Positions 24,544 through 36,246 of a stretch of 64,000 bases of DNA are shown here, in pieces; the first letter of the stretch is position 1; every line of letters starts with the position of its first letter. This DNA is from Carnegiea gigantea (lineage: Eukaryota > Streptophyta > Magnoliopsida > Caryophyllales > Cactaceae), in the NCBI GenBank assembly GCA_029747015.1, contig JAKOGI010001963.1:40001-104000 (forward strand). Reading direction: 5' to 3'. A model generated the notes under the pieces. It made no database searches and was not told where the DNA came from. It saw only the letters and a list, made by a program, of their open reading frames with translations. A program made the translations under genes and the position numbers.

Positions 24544-27500
24544 GATTGTAGATATGGGAGCAAGCAAACATATAGTTTGGGATAGAGTTGGCTTCATGGA
24601 CTTTACCGCTACCTGATGGGTTCATAATCTGTCGTACTGGGAAACGGCAGTGAAGAAGACATTCTAGGTGTTGGAATGTACAAGCTCACATTGCGAGGAG
24701 GGAATACATTGCTCTTGTTTGATACTCTCTATACACCTGGGGTGCGAGTTTGCCTTTTGTCTTTAGTTTCTTTAATAAAGTCAGGTTTTGGTTTTAGTTC
24801 TTGTTCTGATGACTTGGATATTTTGTATGGTGGCAATGTGTTTTGACCATGCTACTTTAAAGAACGATTTTCTTATACTTGATTTGTATGCTTGTTGTAA
24901 AAATTCTCATTCAGCCGTTGTCTCATATTTTGATTCTGATTTAGAATCAATTAAGTGGTATGCTAGACTTGGTCATATTGGTCAAGATAGGATGAGTAAG
25001 CTAGCTAATGAAGGTATTTTAGACCAACTCACTAAGGTTAAGTTGCCTACATGTGAGTCATTTCTAGCTGGCAAGGCAATCACAAAGCCTTTTGGTAAGG
25101 CTTCAAGGGCGTCAAGCCCTTTAGAGCTTATTCACTCTTATATTTGTGGACCCATAAATGCAAAAGCACGTCATGGGGCTTTATGTTTCCTCACTTTCAT
25201 AGATAATTATTCCAAATATGGGTATGTGTACCTATTATCACATCGTTACGAAGCACTTGATGTATTCAAACGCTTTGTAGCCGAGGTTGAGACCCAGTTA
25301 GAACAGAGGATATAGACTCTTCGAACTGATTGTGGTCGTGAATACTTCTCACATATGTTCAAGGAGTTTTGTGAGGAGAAGGTATAGGAAGACAACTCAC
25401 GATTCCTAGCACCCCACAATATACGGCAGAGCATAGGAATCGAGCATTGCTTGACATGGTCAAGTCAATGATGGCACACACCAATCTCCCAATTAGTTTT
25501 TGGGGGAATGCATTGCTAACGACAGTTGACATCCTTAACCGTGTGATAAGTAAGAGCGTATCTGCCACTCCATGTGAGTTACGGCATGGTAGAAAGCCCT
25601 CTTGCCCATGGGGTTCGGCTAGTTATATACACAATCCAACTCACAAACATGGGAAACTCGGTCTAAGGACCACCAAAATGGTGCTTATACGGTATCTCGA
25701 ATATTCTAAGGGATATGTTATATATGGTAAACACCCTAATGGTGGTATGATAGAAGTAGATTCACATAATGATGAGTTTCTTAAGGATGAGTTCCCAAGT
25801 ATTGGTGAAATCAAAAAGAACCTAGCATTATATGAGTCGCTGCTAGATGATAAGCTATCTCTCAGTTAGGTGGAGAATTTAAACACTCACCGTGTCACCG
25901 AGGATAGTGCTATTTCATTGTCTGGAAGAGCTGATGAGTTGTTGGTTACCCAAGAGAATCAGCGTGATAATGAGGTTCGCCCTTACTCTCCAATTCGTAA
26001 ACATGAGGTTAGTCCACTTCTTCAGAATAGTAGAAGTGATTCTCCACCAGTTGAGTATTCTATACCTCTTAGAGATAGGGGGAGGAGTTCTTGAGTGGGA
26101 CAAACCGGCATAGGCCCTCTACTCCAGAGGAGTGAGCGTGGAAGAATTCCTCGACGATATTTTCAAATGGAGGAGGAGATATTCTTGTGCACTTCTTTAG
26201 AGATAGAAGAGCCTACCCCTTTTCAAGAGGCTATTGATTCACCAAACCATAAAAAGTGGATAGGAGCCATGAGGGATAAAATGGACTCTATGATGAGAAA
26301 CAAATTTTGGGAACTTATTGATGTTCCTCCCCGGCATAAATCGATTAGAAACAAGTGGGTTTTCAAGATAAAATATCAGGCTGATGGATTAATCGAGAAG
26401 TTTAAGGCCTGTTTAGTGGCGAAGGGATTTACCCAAATTGAGAGGGTAGACTATGAAGAGACATTTTCTCCTGTGGTGAGAATTGCCTCTACTTACCTAC
26501 TTTTGGCCCTGGTTGCCTATTTAGATTTAGAGTTATTCCAGACAGACGTAAAGACTACTTTCCTTAATGGAAATCTTGAAGAAGAGATCTACATGGATCA
26601 ATCTATTAATTTTGTATCAAAAGGTCATGAGGACAAAGTTTGTCATCTTAAAAGATCAATTCATGATCTCAAGTAGTCTTCCAAAGTGTGGTATTTCAGA
26701 TTCCATGAAGCCATTATCTCTTTTGGCTTAAACATGGTATCGGAAGATCACTATGTGTATGTTAAGAAGACTACAAAGGGGATTATGTTTCTTACTTTGT
26801 ATGTTAATGACATACTATTAGTTAGAAATAACATAGAGATGATCTAGACCACTAAGCAGTGGTTATCCTCTGTCTTCGAGATGAAGAACATGGGCGAGGC
26901 CAAGTATGTCCTAAGCATAGAAATAACTTAGAACCGTTCCAAGAAGTTTCTTGGTTTGAGTCAAGAAGTATACATTAATAAAATCTTAGAACGTTTTTAA
27001 ATCCATTACTCTAAACCCGTGGACACTCCTATTAAAAAGGGTCTAACATTAAGTCTCGATTAGTGTCCTGAAACAGGCAAGGAGAAGGAGAGAATAAGCA
27101 ATATTACTTATGCAACTGTAGTGGGCAGCTTAATGTATGCCATGTTGTATACACGGCCAGACATTTACTTTGCGGTTGGTTTGGTGAGTCGTTACCAAAG
27201 CAACCAAGGGCCTACTCATTGGCAAGCCGTCAAGAGAATCTTTCGGTACATATGTGGTACAACTAATATGGTCCTTTGCTATCAAGGTAGAGACCTTAAA
27301 TTAAAAGGATATTCGGATGCTGATAGAGGTGGTGCTCTAGATGAATCTAGGTCCACCTCAGGATATATGTTCACCTTAGGCGGGGGAGCCATATCTTGGT
27401 GCAGTAATAAACAAGACTACATAGCACTTTCGACTATGGAAGCATGTTATGTTTCTTGTTACCTTACCACTCTACAGGTAATATGGCTGAGGAGTTTTCT

Positions 27501-27740
27501 CCAGCATCTCAATCTCACTCCTAGAGTTGATGATCCCATAGAAATGATGTGTGATAATACCATTGCTATCTAGTTTGTTAAGAATCCAAAGTTCCACAGG
27601 AAGATGAAACATATTAAGAGGCGTTATCATTTTGTTCGAAACACCATAAAGTATATATCTGCAAGCAGGATGATAGTTGATCCTTTAACTGAGCCTATTC
27701 CTAGAGACGCTTTTAAAGATCATGTGATGAGCTTAAGTTA
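24544..27740 (+). pseudogene. copia element 2 pol pseudogene (PR-INT-RT-RNase H)
   Basis: The protease start at 24545 reads VDMGASKH, with Met where Ser/Thr is expected. Gag-pre-integrase and integrase follow (24788-25315, KWYARLGH, HSYICGPINAKARH; then 25447-25869). RT spans about 26095-27115 (NKWVFKIKYQADG, ETFSPVVRIAS, QTDVKTTFLNGN). The catalytic box at 26800-26811 reads YVND instead of YVDD. RNase H is at 27121-27730 (SDADRGGALDESRSTSGYMF, DNTIAI, VDPLTEPIPRDAF). Multiple stops and frameshifts separate these parts. The element encodes no working enzyme. Confidence 0.9.
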
Positions 27741-28567
27741 GAGTAGGACTTAGTTTTTGGATGCATCTAAGTGTATGATAGACATATTTATCCTTGTATT
27801 GATTATTCACACTAGGTGTGCATGAATGAAAGAATATAATCGCCTTAGTAAGACTAAGATGAGACTCGAGGGAATCAAATATGAAATAAGTTTTCATATC
27901 GAAGCCTTATAGCCTAATCTTAAGTGCTAAGGTTAACATTGAGTATATTGATCTAGTAATTCAGGTTGATTTTTTAGGTATAAGCCAAACTTACAATTTT
28001 CATGGCATAGAAGAGTAACATGCCCAACTTAATAAGAGCCATGCCATGACACACCCTCATACTGCATGTGCTAAATGTTGACATTTTCGATGAGTGACAA
28101 GCAAGTTTCCTTTCGTTGTCACTGTCTAACCCTCATTGGCAATACTCTTGGACTTAAGAGTCATAATATAAAGTCAAAGCATGATGTTGCCACTTTAATG
28201 TGTTTTTCCAAGGGCCAAGATCTATACGGTCCAGTAGGGCACATTAGGAAAGCAATTGTGCTAAGATGGATTATTTTAATTATCTAAGGAAGAATTATTT
28301 CCCCGTCACCATATCATGGCCACGTGCTCATATTTGGCATATAATCAATTAATATATCAGGCATTAAGGGACAGTGTATGCCATTGGTAATGTGTTTTGA
28401 ATGATTCATACTATTGATGTTTCATAAAAGTGTTATATCAGTTAGATGATGACTTAATATAATACTATTGTTTTCTTTTAGTCGCATGCTCTATTCCTAT
28501 AATGAAGCGTAAGGGAATTTGTTCGCAAGGAGATATGAGAATCATGGTCTTTGTGACCGAGAGGAAC
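27741..28567 (+). other. 3' non-coding region of copia element 2
   Basis: No protein is seen. The stretch near 27852-27890 (TAAGATGAGACTCGAGGG) matches the equivalent part of copia element 1. The polypurine tract is probably GACCGAGAGGAAC just before 28568. Confidence 0.7.
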
Positions 28568-28931
28568 TATTGACCAGTAACGATCACAATAATGACCCAT
28601 AAATCTCAAAATTGATTTGCTGTTACAAAGTAGATCAATTTTATATTAATTAGTAATAATTAGGCATTAAGTTCCCTGATTCTGTATGAGGCTATGTGCC
28701 ACTAGAAAAGGGGGGTGTGAATTAGGGAATGACATAGCAACAAGTAAGAATCACTTCCTAGATATAATCCACTCTCTAACCTTTCCCTCACATTACTTAA
28801 CCATCTTTGAAGGTTCGGGTTTTGGAGCGTGAATCACTAGTGAGTCTAGTAGTTACCATAACCGTCGATAGCAATAAAAAAGCGTAAAGATCTAGGTTAA
28901 ATTTCCGCAAAGTAACCTCTATTTACCAACA
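28568..28931 (+). repeat. 3' LTR of copia element 2
   Basis: Homologous to 21588-21958. Ends ACCAACA, followed directly by the ATGGA duplication. Confidence 0.92.
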
Positions 28932-28936
28932 ATGGA

Positions 28937-29692
28937 TATTTGAGCCAAAACAAACAGAGCCCAAGAAAGATGCAAACCTAAAGAGAATTAGTAAGAGATG
29001 GGGGCATCCTAGCCTATAGCTTGACGCAACTTCATTTAAGATCTTCAATGGAGGTTTCCGTCTCCACAAAACTAGCCAAATTGCTATAAACTGAAATAGA
29101 TATAAAGAATCCTTAACATACAAGAAAGAGAGTCAGATGCAGGAACAGGGTGGAAAGAAACTAAAATAGAACCCAACTTCGTAAAATCTTAAAGCTAAAA
29201 ATCACAAACTTTGTCCAAAAATCAGTAGTTTTGACTTTGAATGCAAGAAATTAAAGCTGCAAAAACAAATCTAATAAATAAAATTGAAAACATTGGAGAA
29301 ATTCAAATCAAAATAATTCTAAAGTTAACCATGAAAATCTACCAAGTGCTAAAATTTTATCCTGATGGAGGTAGTTTTAATTTGTACCAATTTCGGCTTG
29401 AACTTGAATACTAATGGCGGTATGCATTGGAATCATCTCGATCATTCAAATTGATATGGGTGGATAAAGATGATGAATGGTGTTGATGATGATCAATGCT
29501 TGTGATGACTGGCACTGGCAAAGATACATGCGAAGCTAGTTGAGTTTTCGCTAAAGGTAGGAAAAGAGGATAGAATATTAAGAGGGGCAAGGAGAGTGAA
29601 GTCATATAAGATGTGAGAAGCAATTAAAATTTCTTTTAAACTGGATTTTAGGCTACCTTGGTAGAAACTCCATCTAAATATTGGATTGATCT
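28937..29692. other. Spacer without recognised gene
   Basis: A/T-rich. A minus-strand frame of 70 codons (29623-29411) starts with a hydrophobic stretch and has a His-rich part, but it shows no family resemblance and no context. I do not call it a gene. Confidence 0.4.
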
Positions 29693-30246
29693 TAGGGATG
29701 GCGACGAGTTAGATTTGAGCTAGATCCATCTGAATCTAAACTCATTTAATTTTGTTCCACCTGGATCTGCCCTAGACCCTTTAGATATGAAAAGATGGGA
29801 ACCAGATTCAGACTCAGATCTTATGGATCTAATAGATTCATGGATTCTCAATGAGTCCTGACTGTTTTTCACATTGAAGATTATTTTTTCTCCATGTCAA
29901 CATAAATTACCACATTCTAGAGACAAATAACTAAATTTAGAAGATATGATATTTAATAAAAAAAATTCTAGTGACACATGCCATAAATATTTTTACTTAT
30001 GACTTACACACCAAAAATAATATTTTAACACAAACTGCAAAGACAAAGTCCATCAAATTTTAAACAAACATAATAAAATAATTGTTCTTCTATGATCAGT
30101 AGCAAGCAAAGTGGTTCTAACATTTACTAGTTTACAGTTGCTTTACCCAATTGTCCCTGCCACATTTTTTTAAAAAAAATTAATAGGTTTTAAAACAAGT
30201 CTCAGGTTGGGCATGGATCTGACTTTTTCAAACCCAGACCCAAACC
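29693..30246. mobile_element. Possible hAT-type MITE, interrupted by the gypsy element
   Basis: Begins TAGGGATGGCGACGAG, like the TAGGGATGGCAA ends of plant hAT-derived MITEs. It contains many GGATCT/AGATCC and 'cccagacccaaacc' phrases typical of their inner sequence. The gypsy element at 30247 cuts it. The sequence right after that element (34381-34398, 'caagcaaaattggcataa') could be the other end. No clear 8-bp duplication was found. Confidence 0.35.
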
Positions 30247-31326
30247 TGATGTACCCATAGAGGGGCAGTAAGATAGCCTTGATCAGGACCATCCAAACAG
30301 TCCAAGCAACCAAGAAATCAAGGCAAAAACTCAACTTGTCAAAGGGGACTAAACTGTCTAACTTTCAAGTTCAGCCCCAAAAAAAGCTGAACTTTTCTAC
30401 CTCATATCTTGAGTTACAAAAATGGAAATAAGGTGATTCTTGCACCATATGAAAGCTTAAGAAGTCAGGAATCCAAAGAATCAAGTTTGAAGTCATTTGG
30501 AGTTCATTGGTCTATCAAATTAAGCTCCAAAGTCAACTGCTCAAGATTTGCTCCCAGCAGCACCTGTTCTGAATATCAATGAGTGTTGGAGCTACTTAGC
30601 CAGCTGATTTGTGGGTTTTTTTACATCAAAAGTTGCCATGATATTTGTCAGTACGCCCCAAAATATGATGCCTTTTGTCCAAGGAATTTGCTCTTATTCA
30701 GCCACAAAGCACACGAAACACCCTTTTATCCGGTTTGGGCTGTTTTGTGTTTTGGCCTCTAACTAGCTGGTTCACCACCTATTTTTGGCTAATCAAGAGT
30801 ACTAGCAACTTTTCTAGAGTCCAAATGAGGTATTAGAAGAGTACTAATCAGATTGTATTAGATTATGACACCTATTTTGATGGAGACTTAAAGCTAATGT
30901 GTTGTCAAGCTTTAAGCTTCTACTTATACTTAGATTTAGCAAGTTACATTATTGTTTCCTAGCTTATTTGGACATGTAAGGTAGCTTGAAATGGGTTTTA
31001 AATACCCTCAATGACTCTTGTAATGTTCAAGTTAGTGAATTAAAAGTAAGGTTGAGTTTAAACTCCCTCTTGTGTTTACTTCTCTTGCTTATCTCTAGCC
31101 TAGTTCTATAGAGTGGTGATCAAGAGTCTCTTGTGATTTTTAAGTGGTTATATCTTATCTCAGTTGATCCAAGGGAGAGCTCTAAGTGTTCTTGGTGGTG
31201 ATATCTTATCCAAGGATGCTTAATTTATCGTGCTACGTTCCTTGCAAACCAAATCCGTGATCATCATACATTCACTACTAAAGATCGCTTCCTGGTTTCC
31301 TTGCTTAGGAACTTAGAAGTGCATCA
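30247..31326 (+). repeat. 5' LTR of the gypsy gag-only element
   Basis: Starts TGATGTACCC, ends TGCATCA. Homologous over about 1.07 kb to 33303-34375, with many substitutions and a few indels, so it is an old insertion. Confidence 0.88.
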
Positions 31327-31328
31327 AG

Positions 31329-31340
31329 TGGTATCAGAGC
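31329..31340 (+). promoter_or_regulatory. Primer-binding site of the gypsy element (tRNA-iMet)
   Basis: TGGTATCAGAGC, two bases inside the 5' LTR. Confidence 0.92.
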
Positions 31341-31625
31341 TTAGGCTACCCTCTTGGCCAAGCTTCTAACCCCAAACACATTCCTAAACACATTTTCAAA
31401 CACAAATCCTAAATCAACCCACAACGCACTCCTATGACAAACATTAACCGTGCCCAGGCAGATTTTTAGCACGGCCACACGATGCCCCTGGGACACGATC
31501 GTGCTTCAGTCCAACCTTTCCATTTCAGTGCCAATAGTTCGGCACGCCCTGACCATGCCAGTAAGCACGATCGTGCCTTCCACTTTCCGTTGCAAAACAA
31601 TAAAATCCTTCATTCGAGACCCAAG

Positions 31626-32610
31626 ATGTCTACTAGCACCTCTTTAGGAGAGAAGTTTGAACAACTTCTAAAAGCTAACGTCGAGAAGGATGCTCAACTT
31701 GAGTACTTGAGAAAACAACTTGATCAAGCTATGAGGAACAACCGGAAAGAGATTCAAAGCTCACACTCAACTAGTTGATCTGAATCCACGGAGGAAGAAA
31801 CCGAGAGCAACCCGTTTTCCTTCAAATGACGAGGATGAAGAAAGAAGACCAAGGAGAACAAGAAGAGGCAAGCAAATTGCCATGGATTTCAAGGTTGAAA
31901 TTCCGGAGTTTGAAGACCAACTCAACCCGGATGATTTCGTTGAGTGGATGAACACCGTGTAAAGAGTGTTTGAGTATAAAGATATTCCCAATGACAAGAA
32001 AGTAAAACTTGTAGCCTTGAAGCTTCATAGGTATGCTTCTATTTGGTGGAGCAATGTCTTAGCCAAGAGGGCTAGGAATGGGAAGGGGAAGGTTAAATCA
32101 TGGAGAAAGATAGAGGAAAAACTCAAAGCCAAATTTCTACCACCCCACTCCCTTCAAGACAACTACACCAAACTCTATAACCTTAGGCAAGAAACTAAAA
32201 GTGTAGAGGAGTATACCCGTGAATTTGAAAAGCTTGTCATGACTTGTGATATTAGGGAGGATGAAGCCCACACCATAGGGAGATACTTGGGAGGGTTAAA
32301 TGAGTCCATAAGGAATGTTGTGGAGTTACAACACTATACTACTCTTGATGAAGTTTGCTTACTAGCCCACAAAGTTGAACTCCAAAAGAAAGCCAAGTTC
32401 AAGAGAGAACCCTCAAAACCCTCTCAGAGTAGCTACCCTGTTGACAATAAAAGTTTTACTCCTACTCCTAAACCCCTAAACACACCTATGGCCCCCTACT
32501 ATAAAGCCAAACCCCATAAAATCACCCCTTAACCCTTATGAGAAGAGAAGGTGCTACAAGTGTCAAGGGTTTGGACATATAGCCTCAGATTATCCTAATA
32601 GAAAGGTTAT
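31626..32610 (+). pseudogene. Ty3/gypsy gag pseudogene
   Basis: ATG at 31626 (MSTSTSLGEKFEQLLKANVE), a coiled-coil-like N-terminus that stops at 31776. The body continues in another frame: EWMNTV then a TAA where Gln or Glu is expected (about 31961), then YKDIPNDKKVKLVALKLHRY and WWSNVLAKRARNGKG at 31966-32529, which is the Retrotrans_gag family. After another frame change a zinc knuckle RCYKCQGFGHIASDYP lies at 32545-32600. Its last Cys is replaced by Tyr. Gag would form the particle. This copy is broken by at least two stops and two frameshifts. Confidence 0.85.
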
Positions 32611-32614
32611 CACC

Positions 32615-33150
32615 TTGGTAGAATATCAAGAACTAGAAGAAGTCGAATTAAAGGAAGGGAGTGACAAGGAGGTTCACCTAATGGAGATTAAGGAGGAATG
32701 TGTGGTGGGAGCGAATGAAGGAGAGTTACTTGTACTTAGAAGGGCTTTGAGTGGTAACAAGGGCTCCAACCATGAGGAGCAATGCACGGACATCTTCCAT
32801 ACAAAATGCACCATCAAAGATTGTATATGTTCACTCATTGTGGATGGGGAAAGTTGCACACATGTGGCTTCCACTACTTTGGTAGAGAAGCTTAAGCTCA
32901 AGGTCGAGCCTCACCCTCACCCTAACTCCATCCAATGGCTAAACCATAATAAGGGACTTAAAGTCTCAACTCATTACTCATCACTTTCTCAATTGGTGAA
33001 GGCTACTTTGATGAGTTATGGTGTGATGTCATTCCTATGGATGCTTGTCATATCCTATTGGGAAGGCCTTGGCTATATGATCGAAGGTTAATGCATGATG
33101 GTTACTAAAATACATACACTCTCCACAAAGATGGCTGAAAAATTACCTTA
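32615..33150 (+). pseudogene. Ty3/gypsy protease segment, pol deleted after it
   Basis: An open frame (32615-33091) carries the protease region. It has the usual IFHTKCTIKD lead and LIVDGESCTHVASTTLVEKL in place of the family's IDGGSCTNVAS, then QWLNHNKGLKVS. A frameshift near 32955 moves the conserved LGRPW region to another frame (33055-33110). No RT, RNase H or integrase follows. At 33250-33300 the reading DDNLANLRVN..QQGEDD matches the extreme C-terminal tail of this lineage's pol, directly before the polypurine tract AAGGGGAGGA. Everything between has been deleted. Confidence 0.8.
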
Positions 33151-33302
33151 GCCCTCTTTGCTCCATAAAATAGAGCCAACAACCACCGAAAGCAAGCTTT
33201 GTCTCAACCGAGAGAATTCAGAGTTTTATGCATCCTCAAACCATATTTTGGTGATGATAACCTTGCGAATTTGAGGGTAAATTCTCCCCAACAAGGGGAG
33301 GA

Positions 33303-34375
33303 TGATTTATACATGGAGGGACAGCAAGAGACCCTTGATCATGACCATCCAAACAGTCCAAGCAACTAAGAAATCAAGGCAAAAACGCAGCTTGTCAAAG
33401 GGGACTAAACTGTCTAACTTTCAGGTTCAGCTTGAAAAAAAGCTGAACTTTCCTACCTCATATCTTGAGTTATAGAAATGGGAATAAGGTGATTCTTACA
33501 CCATATGAAAACTCAAGAAGTCAGAAATCCAACGAATCAAGTTTGAAGTCATTTGGAGTTCATTTAATCTGTCAAATTAAGCTCCAAATTCAACTGCTCC
33601 ATATTCGCTCCCAGCAGCGCCTGTTCTGAATATCAATAAGTGTTAGAGCTACTTAGCCAGCTGATTTATGGGATTTCTTTGCATCAAAAGTTGTCACAAT
33701 ATTTATCAGTCCCCCCTCCCCCAAAAAATGGTGCCTTTTATCCAAGGAACTTGCTCTTATCTAGCCACAAAGCACACGAAACACCCTTTTACGCCGTTTG
33801 AGTTGTTTAAGCAGCTAGTTCACCACCTATTTTTGGGCTAATCTAGAGTACTAGCGACTTTTTTAGAGTCCAAATAAGGTATTAGAAGAGTACTAATCAG
33901 ATTGTATTAGATTATGACACCTATTTTGATGGAGACTTAAAGCTAATGTGTTGTCAAGCTTTAAGTTTCAACTTGTACTTAGATTTAGCAAGTTGCATTG
34001 TTGTTTGCTAGCTTATTTGGACATGTAAGGCAGCTTGGAATGGGTTTTAGATACCCTCAATGACTCTTATAATGTTCAAGTTGATGAATTAAAAGTAAGG
34101 TTGAGTTCAAACTCCCTTTTATGTTTACTTCTCTTGCTTATCTCTAGCCTAGCTCTCTAGAGTGGTGATCAAGAGTCTCTTGTGATCTTTGAGTGGTGAT
34201 ATCTTATCTCAATTGATCCAAGGGAAAGCTCTAAGTGTTCTTGGTGGTGATATATTATCCAAGAGTGCTTAGTTTATCTTGCTATGTTCCTTGCAAACCA
34301 AATCCGTGATCATCGTACATCCACTACTTGAGATCGCTTCTTGGTTTCCTTGCTTAGGGACTTAGATGTGCATCA
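33303..34375 (+). repeat. 3' LTR of the gypsy gag-only element
   Basis: Starts TGATTTATAC after the polypurine tract AAGGGGAGGA and ends TGCATCA. Homologous to 30247-31326. Confidence 0.88.
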
Positions 34376-34504
34376 AGACCCAAGCAAAATTGGCATAAAA
34401 ATTACACAATAATAATTATTCCAAGCTAAATGAAATGTTAAGAGGAATAAAAATGTACAACCTTTTTTTTTTTATCAAACAACTCCTTAGCAGAGAGACC
34501 AAGT

Positions 34505-34950
34505 AATGAGATTGTCAGTGCTACATCGCATTGGCAAGGATTGCCTTCTCATCACTATGGGTATGTGTAAACTCAACTTTTTCATGAGTGTATGCTTTGC
34601 GTAACTTGTCAATGGGAACAATGTGATCATTTATAATGAGCATAATTTGGCTTATGGTACGTGTACATAGGGAATATAACCTTTGGAAATCATTTTCAAT
34701 AGGCATATCATTAGTAGATAGACTAAGTAGTGAGATTGTTAGTTCTACTTCGCATTGCCCAGGATTGCCTTCTCACCACCATGGGTACGTGTAAACTCAA
34801 CTTTTTCATGCGTGTATGCTTTGCTTAACTTGTTAATGGGAACAAACTGATCATTTATAATGAACATAATTCGACTTATGGTATGTGTACATAGAGAATA
34901 TAACCTTTGGAAATCATTTCCAATAGTCATATCATGAGATGGTTGATTAA
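34505..34950 (-). repeat. 224-bp tandem duplication inside the pararetroviral protease remnant
   Basis: Bases 34505-34728 recur from 34729 with period 224 (for example 'gattgtcagtgctac' at 34510 and 'gattgttagttctac' at 34734). Each copy retains an open 61-codon minus-strand frame (34706-34521 and 34930-34745) with the same motif order. Confidence 0.92.
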
Positions 34951-35055
34951 TAGCTCATTGAACTGGTATAATATATTGGACTCCTCCTAACTCAATAGCA
35001 AAATCTTCTATCGCTTCATTGTTGCTCATTATACTACTATTAACCATTCTCACTT
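34521..35055 (-). pseudogene. Endogenous pararetrovirus remnant: protease region
   Basis: Read on the minus strand from about 35055. An N-terminal part (MSNNEAIEDFAIELGG) precedes a single stop, then INQPSHDMTIGNDFQRLY. This is the landmark downstream of the active site in Caulimoviridae aspartic proteases (D-x-I-G-N-F-x-x-LY), followed by a VPI.KL.KAY block. The 224-bp tandem duplication repeats the GNDFQRLY part. The assignment comes from family pattern, not a search. Frame damage includes one nonsense codon in the upstream part and another after each repeat. No RT follows at lower coordinates, where the gypsy LTR begins. Confidence 0.65.
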
Positions 35056-35059
35056 TTCA

Positions 35060-36240
35060 TCCAAAAAAATTTAAAAAGAAAACCATTCTCATTTATAGAG
35101 GATTCTTTTAGTTTCTCTATTCATTAATTCTTGAAGTAATAGTAATATTTTCCTAAAACAAATAGAACAACTACTGTTTATATATGATCATAATTCATAT
35201 TTATATTCTTCGAAGAATATATTATTTGGGATATAGATGCTATTAGCATTAGTATCAGCAAATTATGACAAAGTTAATTGCCAAAAGTTTTGAGTATTCA
35301 TCCTTATGAATTCACTCATTAACAATTCTAGTCCTATAAGCAATGATTTTTTAAATCTAAATTCATACTTTGATCTACAATATACCATGCAGATACAAAG
35401 ATTATTCTACTTGTTTCACTGGTCATACTAATTGTACCTTTCTTTTAACTTCTTGCACTAATGAAGACCTTTCTCCACATTTTTATATTGCACTCATACT
35501 TCTTAATAAATGAGGTTTAATAGTAAATTTTCAATTTTGATAAATTATTATTACATTTTCTTATTGATTTTTATAAGTTTATGGTTCTAGTCATATAAGA
35601 CCTACTAATTTTTATTACCATCTTCATATTCATCTTGCATTACTATCTCTAAAATTTCCCCATTATGTTTCAGAGCAAGGTCTAGTGCTCTTTCCTTGTT
35701 AAGCTCAAAATAGTCTAAGCAGCCTTGAGAGTTTCAATAAACTTGTTCTTTCTATTTTTTTTAATGCTCATTGGCATATAGACTGACTTCTCTGTATGTC
35801 CAACATTTACTACTATATTTGTTTGTTGTGACAATAGGCTGCTTTTCTAAAAACATATTCTCTTTTTAGTACTAGACTAATTATAATACGTTTTTCTTAT
35901 CTTTTTCACATCTCTATGTACTTTCTTATAGAGTTTCCTCTTTCTTATTTTTTCATATTCACTATCACATGGATGTGGAGTATCCAAGTATATTAGGAAT
36001 TGTTTCTTCATTTTCTTTTACCTTCGGATAACTAAACATTAGTCATAACCGATTTTCTTAAAATAAGAAATTTTCATACTCACAGTACAATTATATAAAA
36101 TGCTTTTTCAAGTCATTCTACATATTTCATTGATTCCAAAATTTATCGAATGACTTCACTTGTCATAGAATGTACCAAGACTTGTTTCACTATGACCAAT
36201 GCTGTAATAACATTAACTAAACTCAGTACATAATGTTTTA
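35060..36240 (-). pseudogene. Decayed pararetroviral coding region (zinc-knuckle and linker)
   Basis: Minus-strand frames with frequent stops still show coding-like stretches. A Lys/Arg-rich run (about 35960-35870) is followed by VVNVGHTEKSVYMP near 35800, possibly a zinc knuckle that has lost Cys residues, and by KKNRKNKFIETLKAA. The acidic segment NKERALDLALKHNGEILEIV...DEYEDGN lies at about 35705-35610. Lys-rich, zinc-knuckle, acidic order fits the coat-to-protease part of a caulimovirid polyprotein. It is too degraded for more. Confidence 0.45.
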
Positions 36241-36246
36241 GCTACC

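Larger units (their letters stand above)
21588..28931 (+). mobile_element. Ty1/copia LTR retrotransposon 2 (plus strand)
   Basis: LTRs at 21588-21958 and 28568-28931 flank gag and pol remains. A perfect 5-bp target-site duplication, ATGGA, is present at 21583-21587 and 28932-28936, which fixes both ends. Domain order is Ty1/copia. The two LTRs differ at many positions and by small indels, so the insertion is old. The internal part is related to copia element 1. Confidence 0.95.
30247..34375 (+). mobile_element. Non-autonomous Ty3/gypsy element with gag and protease only
   Basis: LTRs at 30247-31326 and 33303-34375 flank only about 2 kb. The element has an iMet PBS after the 5' LTR, a gag (Retrotrans_gag) pseudogene, an aspartic-protease-like segment, and then the last residues of pol directly before the polypurine tract. 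RT, RNase H and integrase are absent, so it resembles the terminal-repeat-plus-gag class of plant elements. Flanking 5-mers (aaacc at 30242-30246, agacc at 34376-34380) match at four of five bases. Confidence 0.85.

Noticed and set aside
29411..29623. 70-codon minus-strand frame with a hydrophobic start
   Set aside because: Looks slightly signal-like, but there is no family resemblance, no upstream promoter evidence, and it lies in repeat-derived sequence.
34521..34930. Two paralogous host genes of 61 codons
   Set aside because: They are tandem copies of a protease-region fragment of a pararetroviral relic, without starts or context of their own.
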